DNA of 64,000 nucleotides from Gigaspora margarita (lineage: Eukaryota; Glomeromycota; Glomeromycetes; Diversisporales; Gigasporaceae). The translations under genes and the position numbers were made by a program. Below, one piece after another: positions 35,835-47,435 of this stretch (position 1 is the stretch's first letter; each line of letters begins with the position of its first letter). The stretch lies in NCBI GenBank assembly GCA_009809945.1, contig WTPW01000794.1, positions 138,004 to 202,003 of the forward strand. Reading direction: 5' to 3'. Below the pieces are notes generated by a model. The model was not told the origin of the DNA. It saw only the letters and a list, made by a program, of their open reading frames with translations, and did no database searches.

Positions 35835-35990
35835 GGGCAGTGACAGATATTACGTAATATCCTAGAGGAGGAGGGTCAAAAAAATTTTTACATAAGACTA
35901 ATTATACAATTTGATTGGCTAATTGGTCTTATGTGGGGAGAGAGGGTAGCTCTATAATAAAATAATATTACATAATATCTGTCACGGTCC
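35835..35990. mobile_element. Harbinger-like MITE, 156 bp, TAA duplication, inside the minisatellite
   Basis: GGGCAGTGACAGATATTACG and, in reverse complement at the right, GGACCGTGACAGATATTATG. TAA flanks both ends (35832-35834, 35991-35993). Core: TTGATTGGCTAATTGG. Confidence 0.8.
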
Positions 35991-36976
35991 TAATGGCTTC
36001 TTTATAATTGTTTTCTTTTTCTTTAATGGAATTGTGAAGGTTTGGTGATAGCTTCTTCACAATTGTTTTCTTTTTCTTCAACAGAATTGTAGAGGCTTGG
36101 TGATAGCTTTTTTACAATTGTTATCTTTTTCTTCAATGGAATTGTAAAGGCTTGGTGATGCTTTTTCATGATTGTTCTTTTTTTCTTCAAAGGAATCATA
36201 GAGGTTTGATAATAGCTTTTTCACAATTGTTTTCTTTTTCTTCAATAGAATTGTTAGAGGCTTGGTGATAGCTTTTTCATGATTGTTCTCTTTTTTTTTA
36301 ATGGAATTGTAGAAGCTTAGCAATGGCTTCTTCATGATTGTTCTTTTTTTCTTCAATAGAATCATGAAAACTTGGTGATAGCTTCTTCATAATTGTTCTC
36401 TTTTTCTTCAATAGAATTGTGGAAGTTTGGTGATGGCTTCTTTATAATAGTGTTCTAACCCAGATCAAATAGGTCAGAATTAGGAATGGTCTAAAATATA
36501 TAAAATAAAAAAATTAAATAAGCCCATTTGATGCACAATCTACCATATGCCATAATATGTATTATATAAAATAAAATAAAAAAACTTAAAAAAAAAAAAA
36601 GGTGTTTGCACTATTTTTTATATAATAGATTGATTGTTTTTTAATATAAACTATACAATTTACAATTAAACAACTAAACAACTAATTAATTATTTTAGTC
36701 ATGTGATCCTACAATTAATTAGTTGCCAACTTTAGATACAACTAATTAATTGATAAATTTTTACCAACTTGAAACTCTAAGCCTAATTTTTTTAGCTTAA
36801 TATTTTTTTAATATTTTTTAATATTTTTTATTTATATATTTAAATTATCACTTTATTTATTTTTTTAAAAAAAGAAGTTGTCTTGATACTTCCCCAGGTG
36901 ATAAATTATTTTTGCCACCCCAGTGATTATCTAATCAAATCACTTAAATAATTCTTACCAAGTTTCTATTATTTTA

Positions 36977-37126
36977 AAACTTTGATTGAAAAATAACTTG
37001 GTGCCCATTTGACCAAATTCAATAAAAATTTGTTTATTTGAATTTTACAGAACTATAAAATTTGAATAAAAAAATTTCTATTAAATTTGGTCAAGTGGAT
37101 GCCAAGTTATTTTCAATCAAAGTTTT
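36977..37126. repeat. 150-bp near-perfect hairpin
   Basis: AAAACTTTGATTGAAAAATA and TATTTTCAATCAAAGTTTT bound inverted arms of about 56 nt, also pairing TTGGTGCCCATTTGACCAAA with its partner. No TSD was resolved. Confidence 0.7.
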
Positions 37127-37307
37127 AGAGAATTTTTAAAACATCTATTATATAAAAAATTAAATTATCTCAGATCTGAACCAAAATTTTTTTTATTATA
37201 CTGACATAAAAAAAATAAAATAAAATAAAAATATATTGTACAAAAAATAAAGATAATGTACAAAATATTGTAAAAATAACACAACCACTATAGAAATACT
37301 ATATGGC

Positions 37308-37357
37308 CAATACTATACAACTGCTATAGAGTCTATAGCAGTTGTATAGTATTGGCA
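37308..37357. repeat. 50-bp perfect palindrome at the inner end of B'
   Basis: GCCAATACTATACAACTGC and its complement flank TATAGAGTCTATA. The palindrome lies at the junction where homology to segment B stops. Confidence 0.8.
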
Positions 37358-40300
37358 ATATTATTCAAATTCGATACTATAATATAAAATTTTATTGACT
37401 AAAACTTGATGATAAATAATAAATAGCAAAAGCGCATATTTACATAATTTGTAATATAATGCATAATCATAAGCATAATTTAAGCAAAAAATTCGCATAA
37501 TTTGCATAATTTGTAATTTGGCGCATGTACAATTTGGCTTAAATTATTGCATAATCCTAGACACTCTAGATTGAAGTGTGTGAGCGTGAAAGAATTACCC
37601 CAACAGCACCACCAAAAATTATCGGCAACACAGAAGCGATAACATAGTTAGCAAGATATGTAGTAAAATTGCACAAGGAAGTTTTTTGTTAGAGCGCTAA
37701 AGGTGTTTCCTATACAAATTTTCGAGTTATAACAGATAAGCGATTTTTTTTGCCTGATCGTGTTANGTTAGTGTAACGTTGCACCTGATCTTGAAGCATG
37801 ATTGGCTTATGCCACGTTTTTGGTCACGTTACCGATAATTTTTGGGTAAAATTTTTTGGTGGGTAGTTACATCAGAGAAAAAAAATTCAAATTTCGTTAA
37901 ATTTCATTAATGCAAAAAATTTCTATTTCTTTTGAAAAAATTGTATTCGAAAAATTTGCAATCTCCAAAAAGAATATCGGCAGATCTATCTGAAAAAGCT
38001 AATCTAAAAAGAAAGTTCTAATATATTAACTGGGGTTAATTACCTATCGAGTACACAATTAACTGCCAGCCGGAGTCGAACCTACAGCTTTGTCAGACAG
38101 CTGCGTCCCATTGCTCTAACCGTTAATCTATATCAGAAATAATATATCAAAAAAATTTATTTAGGCTACAAATAAGACCGATAATTGTTTCTCGTAACCC
38201 GGCCGGGTGCCTTTTTAAAAAAAATTAAAATTTTTTATTTTATATATAAATAATTTCTGGAATTTATTATTTGGTTCACCGTGCATCGTGGTTAGAGCTA
38301 GTGCATATCTGCGATAGCATAATATGCGCATAAATCTGATTTTATCGCATAGCATATGCGATTGCAAATTTTGCATATCAGGATCATTTTCGCATAATTA
38401 ATAGGACATAATTTGTGTATAAAATGGCTGGTATTAAAAAATATAAGAATATCGGATAGTAGACAGTCAATAAACACAAAACACGAGCATGGTTGTTGGG
38501 GATTTTCAGAGGCATAGTAATTTATCTAGTAGGTTATAAAATATGGTATTTACAACTCTGGTGAGCATATATTTTCACATATTTATACCTGAACCACATT
38601 ATAGCATAATTCAAAAATTTTATCATATAATTTCGCATAATTTGAAATGTAATGCATGCAGAATTTGGGGTATGTTGCCACAGGAAATGATGAGCCCTAC
38701 CATTGAGTTCTATTTAAAATCTGACAGAAAAACCTCCTTCCATGATGAATTTTCTAGTACAGAATCTGAAATGCTATCCTACAATGTTTAGAAGAATAAG
38801 TGAAACCAGAAATCTGCAATATCCAATATAAGTAAATTCCGTAATAATTCAATTTTTAATAGCAGTATTGGAAATTGAAACCTGTAAGATAAAAAATTAT
38901 CAATTTATAGGATGACTTACTGGCCTTCACTTGGTGACACATGTTTGAAACATCAGTTTGAAAATACTCATTCATGTCAACACCTAGAGTAAGCATAAGG
39001 AACGTTACTACAGTAAAAAAATCAAAATACAAGAAGCGAACTATAAATTAATACTTAGCCATTAGTCCTAGCATCAAACTAGACACTCTCATCTCCAAAA
39101 GAACTGCTATATATAAAAATTGAATCAAACTAACAATTTTGAAATTCTAAAATTTTGTGACGCGGAAAAACTAATTTGAAACTTGGCTAACAGAATAATT
39201 CTAAGTTTCCTCAAGCTCCATTTCAAATGCAACCTTATTAAGAATAGAGTATTAATCTAAAACAACTCATGTATGACCTTTGGTGTTCACTTATCTTGCG
39301 AAATACGCTGGTCAATTAACTAACAGATGTCAATATCTTCTTAGACGCTATAGAAACAGCTAAAACTGCATTAGAGGATATGTTAGATACTGTCACGGTT
39401 AAAATTTTTAACCTGTGACACCAGAAGACTAAGCCATCTGAAATTACAAGACTTTTGGTTGTGGCGGAGGCATAGAGATACAGATTATTGTTTGTTGTGG
39501 AAACTGGTTATTGTTGACTCCTAGTAAATATTGATACCGAAATTGTGAGTTTATTGTGAGTTTATTGTGAGCAAATTGTGAGCGGATTGTGCTTAAGTGG
39601 CTTTTAACGCGGGTTGCTCACAACCCGTGTCTGGGTACTAGAAGGTGATAAGGGAACTTAGGAGTATTAGCGCAGCAGTTCTTAATAACTCAGAAAGTAT
39701 TTAAAGCCTGAGTTTTCGCGCTACTACAAAAAAAATCAGACAATGTCTCAGGATATGATTTAGATTAGAATGACTTGAATAAATAGTTTTAATAATAATC
39801 GGATTTTAGTTTAGTTTTATTTTATTTTTTATTATTTTGTCTTTACATTGTTTAGTGTAGTCTTTATTAATATTATTATAATAAATTACCCCCCGATGCT
39901 TACTAGAGTAGAATCGCCACCCAAAAAAGTTTCAAAATTACTTCGAAATAAAATTTTGGTTTGTTTAGTTAGGGTTAGGGACTTGTTATTAAGTTGGGTT
40001 AGAAGGTATTTTATATATCAAAAGTTTGCAAGAAAAATTTTTTACTAATGCGCAGAAGGCTCTTTCATAGACTAAATTTTGAGCTATAAGCGACTTTTGA
40101 CAAAACGAACGTTTGTTTTGAACTTTCTTGATCATGCTACGTTACACCTGATCTTGAAATTTAATTGGCTGTGAAACTTTTTTTGGGTGGTGATTTTACC
40201 CCAATTCCCGATGCTTAATAAATTACATCATATACATCTTATCTAAATCAATTAGATTGATCTAGTTAAGTGATAATCCCGACCAAGATTAATATATTCT

Positions 40301-40790
40301 TGTGACATCATAAACCTGTATACTATTGTTATAAATTTAAACCCAAGTGAATCATCAGAGCTAAATTGGACCAATATCCATGATTGCTCTCCCACCCGAT
40401 GGTCACAATACTTAAAAAAATTTTGCTAGCTCACTTCAGGCCTATTTATTGATGAATTAGTCAGACCGTTGAATTTTGTAAAGCCTACGAATACTACAGG
40501 TTACCATTGTGAAGGAATGTTCAAATAGCTAAAAGAGGTCTAAAGTAAGTTCAAAAATTTTTTTTATAGTTCATTGTACGTAAACCAATCATATTTAGGC
40601 GGTATAGGATAAAAGTCTGTGCCCCCTGGTACAGGATAATACGTCTATACCCCGGGTATCAGGATAAGGATGCTCTTAAAAATTTTATATAACATTTTTT
40701 TATACTTATACAATAACAACTGGGTCCCAGGTGTCTTTTAACCTTAATATGTTACAGGAAACAATTAATTTTATTTGCACAGCCTAACTT
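37335..40790 (-). repeat. Segment B': inverted partner of B
   Basis: Matches B end to end, including the SINE (37870-38120 here), the 82-codon frame (38543-38791), AATTATGC blocks and the outer GCACAGCCTAA terminus. Differences: one N at 37766, a 12-19 bp triplication of GAG(T/C)TTATTGT at 39543-39575, and the inserted MITE 39903-40206. Confidence 0.85.
39903..40206. mobile_element. MULE-like MITE, 304 bp, 11-bp duplication, only in B'
   Basis: CCCGATGCTTA is duplicated exactly (39892-39902, 40207-40217), and B (about 22960) has the single copy. TIRs: AGAATCGCCACCCAAAAAAG at the left, matched by AAAATCACCACCCAAAAAAA at the right in reverse complement. The 66-codon ORF overlapping it is not supported. 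Confidence 0.85.
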
Positions 40791-41030
40791 ATTTTTTTTT
40801 TTAATATTAAATTATTTTTTTAAAAAATTTTATTTATATTTTTTATTATTATTAACATTATATATATATTATTTTTTAAATTATTTTTAAAAAAAGCTTT
40901 TTTTAAATTACTAGTATTATTTTTAAATTATTATCAATTAATTTAAATTTTTTTAAAAAAAATTATCTTTTTCAAATTATTCATTTATTTAATTAAATTA
41001 ATTTTTAAGTTATTATTTTAACTTACCCAA
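40791..41030. other. Very AT-rich TTTTTAAATT-type low-complexity stretch
   Basis: Runs of T and A separated by ATTAT; no ORF or repeat unit of interest. Confidence 0.5.
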
Positions 41031-41289
41031 TACAATAGTCTATAAGTAATACAAAATAAGAAAATTTTTAAATTAAAAATGTTAATTTTTTTTTTCTTTA
41101 GTAACCTAGCGCTAGCTTTATTAATTTAATAAAATATACTAAAAACTAATTTAATATACTATAAACTAAATACTTTGGCTATACTAAATGACCTGGCTAA
41201 CTTCAAAAGTGCCCAAGTATGGTTACTGCACTAATGTTTGTATACCAGGGGTCTGTATAAGTTATTGACCTTATGCTTTCCTGAGGCTA

Positions 41290-42150
41290 TGATGAGGCGC
41301 TCAGTTTTCTTCTTTATAATCCATTTCTTAAAAAAACTTTATTACTGATCTTCTTATAAAGATAAAGAAAAAAAAGGAAGATCTTAAAGAGAGATGAACT
41401 ACTAAATGAAACCCAACAAACAAAACCAAAAAAATAATTCTAAAAAAGAAAAAATAAACAAAAGAAAAACCAAAGATAAAAAAATAAAGAATAGAAAATG
41501 AAGGTGTTACTACGTCTAAAACACTATGACGATAAAAATTATATAATACTGCATAGGTAGAACCTATCAAAGTATTATATGTACATAAAAGAAACTACGT
41601 CTAAAAAGGTAAGAAATTTTTTCACGTGCTCTCCCGATTCTGAACCCCATCATTTATTGTTTATTTGTTACCAAACTCACTCGTGATGGTACCAGTTCTA
41701 GTCTGGGGACATATTTCCAATTTGGAAGAAGTAAATATTGCTGATCTTTTGGAGGGAGTAAGCTAGGATGCCCACTTTTTGGCAAAAATTTCAAAAAATC
41801 CAAATGGGCGCAGGACGTCACTTAAAGCAAATTTAAAGAAAAGTATAGAAAGATAAAACTCATTTTTTTTGTTGTTCCCTATTGTTTTACCACAAGATTC
41901 TTCGTTAATGAAAAAACCCATAATCTTCACAAGAATTTCTTGTACCAAGGGCACCAACTGCCAGTTATCTTGCACAGCTGACACTTTTGGCTTGCATGCC
42001 GAATATAAGAGAGGAGTCCTCAGAGTAGCAGTTGACCTTTCTAAAAACTAAATACTTGTGTTATTCTACAGTACTTTAAATATCTGGCAACGCTCCAATA
42101 AAAAACTTTTTGTTTTTTTTCTGTCAGAAATTTGGTCCAGGTGATCGTCA
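41290..42150 (-). mobile_element. Retroelement relic related to 15920-17015
   Basis: On the minus strand the sequence begins near AACTCTTTCTGACGATCA, carries CCAAAAAGTGGGCATC and CTCCCTCCAAAAGATCAGCA, and runs into an A/T-rich 3' part with AATAAAG near 41340. The body at 41860-42050 is unique and open on both strands, but no protein was recognised. Confidence 0.5.
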
Positions 42151-42296
42151 GAAAGAGTTGTATGAAAATTGAATTAAAAATGTTAATTATATTCTAACAT
42201 AAATAACATAACTTTACAATACAATACAATAGTCTGTAAGTAATACAGAATAAGAAAATTTTTAAATCAAAAATGTTGATTATATTTTAACACAAA

Positions 42297-43060
42297 TAGG
42301 GTTCTCAATGAGCCGTGTGGGCCAGGTTTATCTAAACCCAAGCCCGGCTCATAGAATTATAAACCCGGCCCAAGCCCGGCCCAATTCATCACGGGTTTGA
42401 AATATAAGCCCAAACCCGGCCTAAGCTTAGCCCAGCCCAACCCAACCCAACCCAAGCCTGGCCCAACCCAAGCTTGCCCAACCCATGTCTGGCCCAACCC
42501 AAGCCTGGCCCAACAAGCCCATAATTTGTAAATAGTATTACTAATTAATTAATCATCAACAATTAATTAGTTGTCCAATAAAATTATCATTTATTAGTTG
42601 GCAACTTGACAATTTTTGATTTAGAACACTAAGATAATTATATTTTCCAAATAATTTAATTATTAAAATATATATTTTTGAATCTATTATATTATATTAT
42701 GCTAAAAATTACAAACTTTACCAAATTAACTAGAATATTATTTGGTTAATTTTTATTAGGTATTTCAGAAATTATAAAATAGCTAACTAAATTAAAAAAA
42801 CTATATATTACTATAGTTCAAAAGAAATAAAATTTTAACATCTACAATAGGCCTGTAACTAGTAGAAACTATATATTTTTAATGGGTATTGCTAGGTTTT
42901 ATTGGGCCTCTTTATAAAACCTGGGCCCGGCCCATTATTTTACAGGCCCAACCCAAGCCCGGCCCAATTAATCACAGGCTTAAAATTTGGGCCCAAGCCT
43001 AGCCAAGGCCCGGCCCAACCCACAAATTCTCAGGTTTGTCCCAGCCCATTGAGAACCCTA
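42297..43060. mobile_element. hAT-like element, 764 bp, rich in AGCCCGGCCCAA
   Basis: Ends TAGGGTTCTCAATG / CATTGAGAACCCTA are flanked by the perfect 8-bp duplication AACACAAA (42289-42296, 43061-43068) within a minisatellite unit. Subterminal regions (42320-42515, 42900-43050) are GC-rich repeats of AAGCCCGGCCCAA in both orientations, a strong contrast with the AT-rich surroundings. The middle (42530-42890) is AT-rich. No transposase; the 65-codon frame is repeat-derived. Confidence 0.88.
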
Positions 43061-43427
43061 AACACAAATAATATAACTTTAACCAATCTACATACCTAGT
43101 ACAATACAATATGATAGTCTGTAAATAATACAGAATAAAAAATTTTTAAATCAGAAATATTACTTATATTCCAATACAAATAATATTACCTTAACCAATC
43201 TATATATCTGTTGTTGTTATAGCAGTAGAGCAAAAGGTGTTAGCTAATATGCATAACAGTTAGTTATGGCTAAAGATGCAGACATTTAGAAGGTCCAAGG
43301 TAGTACATCACTCTTTACGTCATATAAAATTTATATATAAATATATTAAATGTTATGTCATATATATCATGTCAAATGTTATAGTATATGTTCATTGATA
43401 TTTTAATGTCTGCAGCTCTAGTTACAG

Positions 43428-43607
43428 AGGACCCCGAACAATGCAAGTTGAGGTTATATTTATGCATTATCTACTTTTCTGCAATTCTGATAGGCCCAAA
43501 TAAGGTTCAACCAATCAGAATTGCAGATTTTTTCAAATTTTGGATAAATTTTATAAAAATCCTATATTAAACCTAATATAACCTTTATATATATTGTTCG
43601 GGGTCCT
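43428..43607. mobile_element. hAT-like MITE, 180 bp
   Basis: Ends AGGACCCCGAACAAT / ATTGTTCGGGGTCCT. The 8-bp flanks AGTTACAG (43420-43427) and AGTTACGG (43608-43615) differ at one base. The right flank overlaps the TSD of the large hAT element, so the latter landed beside it. Core palindrome: CAATTCTGATAGG..CCAATCAGAATTG. Confidence 0.8.
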
Positions 43608-44329
43608 AGTTACGGCTACTAGACATACAAATGGCTTAGCTCATAGTTTGCATTGACCAAGCTGAGCTGATCTTTCGGCTCTAAGGTCAGAGCCAAGCCA
43701 TTTGTGAGCCAATTAAATTTGAGCTGAGCCGAGCCAAAAGCCGCTACCCTATATAAAAAAATCCAATCAGATACAAACACATTGATTAAAAGTAAGCCAA
43801 CAGTACTTTAACAGTACTTCGACAGTGGCTTGCGATCTTATATAAGATTTATTAGAAAAAAGCCAACAGCACTTTAATAGCACTTCAACAGCACTTCAAC
43901 AGTGGCTTAAAAGTAGTCTATGTCTTGAGCAAAAATCATTGTACATATATTCGTTAAAAAAATTTTTTAAACTATGATTCATTTAAAAATTTTTTGACTA
44001 AGCCAACTAAGCTGATAAAATTTTATCGACTTGGCTAGTCAAAAAAATTTGATCAGCTAGAATTACTAATTCTAATAGAAAATTAGCATTTGAAAGCTTC
44101 TTATCATTTTCTTAACTTTAATATAAACTTGTTTGGAGCGTAACTGTAGTCTCAAGTATGAAAAGGTATAGAATTACAGTAATTTACAACTATTTATACC
44201 TTGTGCTTGAAATTAGTTAATTTTAATTGGTCAAATAAATTTAAACTAATAATAAGTGATTCAAATTTGATCTTAAAGTACAACAAATTTTATAACTATC
44301 TAACAAAAGATAAGTTAATTTATTTTTTA

Positions 44330-44520
44330 AATTTGATTTAAAAAATGGTTTATTTATATTTATTACTAACAAAAGTTCTATTTTTTTTTTGTTAGTTACA
44401 ACTTGTAACTAACCGATAAGAAATAAGTTAATTTATTTTTTAAATTGATTTAAAAAAATGTCTTATTTATATTTATTACTAACAAAAGTTCTATTTATTT
44501 TTTTTTTGTTAGTTACAAGA
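44330..44520. repeat. Two tandem copies of about 120 bp
   Basis: AGTTAATTTATTTTTTAAAT, TTATTTATATTTATTACTAA and CAAAAGTTCTATTT occur twice in order, separated by GTTAGTTACAAC(TT)GTAACTAACC. No gene between 43760 and 45430. Confidence 0.8.
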
Positions 44521-45439
44521 TAGGTTGAACAATTAAAATTTTGACATGTACATAAGGCCACATAAACTTATATAGTTGGTTTTCATAACCTGGCCAGGTC
44601 AGTAAAGTGAGAATTGGAAATTTTTTTTTTTATATAGTTAACCAATAAAAATTCATTATTCGCCATATACATAACATATTACAAAACTGAAAGTAAATAC
44701 TGGATCGAAGATTAGCAAAAATTAAAGTAATTATAAAGTAAAAACAACTATAGTGCATTAGATTTAAGCGAACTAAAAAATTAATATATTTATATTGCGT
44801 ACATTATAATAGTGATAAAATACAGAAAAATAGAATTTACTACATATGCGCAAAATTGTTTTTATTAACCTTTTTATTGTGAAGTTATGATTTTTTTTCT
44901 GTAACAATATACTTATTACATTTGATTTTATTAATTTTCACATCGATTAGCAGATGAGTATAACAGTCATTTAATAATCAAAGCGCTTACAGTAAGTTAT
45001 CAAATATTTCAATATGGCTTGGATGAATTCAACAGTATTTTCAACCAATATAAATCTAACTTCCCATTTATTTAATTTTCTCTTAGGATTAAGTCTAATA
45101 TTGAAGATCCCTCTATTTGTTATACTATTATAACAAATAGAGAAGTCACTTATATCAGACCTAATCTTTTCTCTTAATTGAAGTGAATATGATAGTTATA
45201 TATTTATTATTCCAAGTATTTAAGATAAGCAGTTTACCTCATTTTTATTTGTGTTGATTTAATACAGTATATGAATATAAAAATCATTTATTAATCGAAT
45301 TTATAATTTCTTATTCACTTTGATTTAATCTGCAGGTATCACCTTAAATCACTTTTAAAATTATTACCAATAACTAGGTGCTTGAGTTGCTTAAAGAGAG
45401 TTAAAGATGAATGTACTATTGATATTGTATTATACAATA

Positions 45440-46215
45440 CAAGGACCTCATATTGTGATTAGGCTCTATAGCCACTGTAAGCAATGCAAAAACCTCGTGT
45501 TTGGTAATTGAGCCCCTATAAAAAAAGGTCAAAATTCTATTCAGCTTTTGTTCAAATTTTTATTACGAAAATACTTATTTTTTAAAATAATAATCTGATC
45601 AAAATCTTACTTTTTTTTATAGAGTCCACAACTATGAAAGCACAAGGATTTTACATTTTGATTAGGCTTCATATTTGCGGTAGTTATACAAGGACCTCAT
45701 GTTGTGATTAGGCGTCACAGGCAATACAAGAGCCTCATGTTTGGTGATTAAGCACTGTAACTGCAATAGCAGTGCAAGGATCTTATATTGTTATTAGGCT
45801 TTGTGGCTGGGATAGTAATGCAAGAACCTTAAATTGTGATTAGGCTCTATGGCTACTGCAAGCAGTGCAAAAACCTCATGCTTGGCAATTAAGCATCGCA
45901 ACTACAATAGTAGTGCAAGGATCTCACGTTGTGATTAGACTTCGTGGCTGCGATAGCAATGCAAATATTTTATATTGTGATTAGGCTCTATGGCTACTAT
46001 AGGCAGTACAAGACCTCATGTTTGATAATTAAGCTTCGCAACTACGATAGCAGTGCAAGAATCTCATGTTGTGATTAGGCTCTGTGAATGCAATAGCAAT
46101 GCAAGGACTTTATCTGATTAGGCTCTATGGCTGCCACAGGCAGTAAAGAACCTCATGTTTGGTGATTAAGCTCTGTAATTACAATAGTAATTAGGCTTCA
46201 TGGCTGCAATAGATA
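45440..46215. repeat. Tandem array with GTGATTAGGCTCTATGGCTG units
   Basis: About 12 half-units of 55-65 bp: GTGCAAGGACCTCATATTGT, GATTAGGCTCTATGGCT, and CTGCGATAGCA alternating with CTACTGTAGGCA. They pair into higher-order units of roughly 125 bp. It lies in the non-coding arm of the large hAT element. No open frame of note. Confidence 0.8.
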
Positions 46216-46884
46216 ACAATGTAAATAATACATAAATTACATTCTTGGTATCTATCTTTAAAAACTATCATAACTGTATTAAAAAAGTAAAATTAACCTT
46301 TACTAAATTCAACTCCGTTTTATTAACCTCAAAATTAAAAAAATCAATAAAATAAATCTAATATAGACCGAAGCTACTATGAGTCTTCTTGTGCGAAATC
46401 TATAATACAGTGTATATTAATTCATGTGACATGCTATGCAACTGAAAAAATTATAAATACAATCTGAATACAATAAAAATTTTTTGGGGGCATGCACATA
46501 CAGATCTATATAGCGCATATAGCTATAGATCTATATGTGCTATAAGATAATATAAAATTTTTTGACAAAAATCTTTTCACAAGCAAAAGCGAAACCAATA
46601 AGAAAGAAGATCTGTATCCAACTTTAACCTAATATAGAAATAATTTATGGCGCGCAGGCAAAAAAGATTGAAGAGAGTTAACAGATCACTTATTTCCCTG
46701 ATAACCATTTCTTGAAATATGGTAAACCCTCATTTAACAGTAGTATAACTTGTTTTAGCGGAATATAAGATTGTGCCCCTAACTAGTTTCAATTTTCATA
46801 AAGCTTAGCCTCTCACAAAAAGCATCAGCCCTGTCATTAATATAATATATACTAGTATATTAGATAGAGAAGAAAACCTATTGC

Positions 46885-47435
46885 TAGAGGTCTGATCTGG
46901 CCAAAAAATAAGTATTAGATTATTCATTGTTCAATCTTTTTAATATCTGAATATTCACTGAATATTCATTGAATACTGATAATCATGAAAAGTTGTTGAT
47001 TCAGAACAATTGAGAATCAATATATAAGATTGTGTATGTCATATGACGCATTTAATTGATCAATTAGATAGTATATATTGTCACAAATAATCATGAAATC
47101 AGATGATAGTAAAATTTGGATATATTTTATTTACGATTTTTAAAATTTCTTAGAGCCTTTTTTGTCTGCTTTTTTTTTATAGTTGAGTTAGGATTTAGGG
47201 TTAGGGTTATTAACAAAAGAGTATAGGTGGATTTTAGTAGGACTTATATTTTCAAATTAAGACCCCCAAATTTCACTATCATCTGATTTCACGATCATCC
47301 GCGACATATATTCATTAAATATTCAATGATTATTTGGTGAAAAATTTTCATATTGAATATTCAATTCAGTGAAGCAATAATATATTCGGATATTAATTAA
47401 ATATCGAATATACTATTCATTAGATTAGACCTTTA
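46885..47435. mobile_element. hAT-like MITE, 551 bp, nested in the large hAT
   Basis: TAGAGGTCTGATCTGGCC starts the element and GATTAGACCTTTA ends it. The perfect 8-bp duplication CCTATTGC flanks it (46877-46884, 47436-47443). Sub-ends repeat GAATATTCA(T/C)TGAATA. Same family as 62959-63522. It contains a 226-bp MITE. Confidence 0.85.
47080..47305. mobile_element. 226-bp MITE with telomere-like core, nested
   Basis: GTCACAAATAATCATGAAAT followed by CAGATGATAGT is mirrored by ACTATCATCTG and ATTTCACGATCATCCGCGAC. ATATATT is duplicated (47073-47079, 47306-47312). The centre has GGATTTAGGGTTAGGGTTAT at 47190-47210. It is the third nesting level inside the minisatellite. Related in design to 32679-32892. 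Confidence 0.8.

Larger units (their letters stand above)
35100..36450. repeat. Minisatellite of 54-58 bp units, about 18-20 copies
   Basis: The unit reads GGCTTCTTCATAATTGTTCT, CTTTTTCTTCAATGGAATC and GTGAAGGCTTGGTGAT. Because many units are close to 57 bp, one minus-strand frame (36078-36365) stays open and gives a Lys/Glu-rich repeat of the form YNSIEEKxNNHEKAITKPL. Stops in other units and lack of a start argue against a gene. The array is interrupted by two MITEs. Confidence 0.85.

Noticed and set aside
35316-36450. CRISPR-like regular repeats
   Set aside because: The array has no unique spacers of constant length; it is a degenerate minisatellite in a eukaryotic context.
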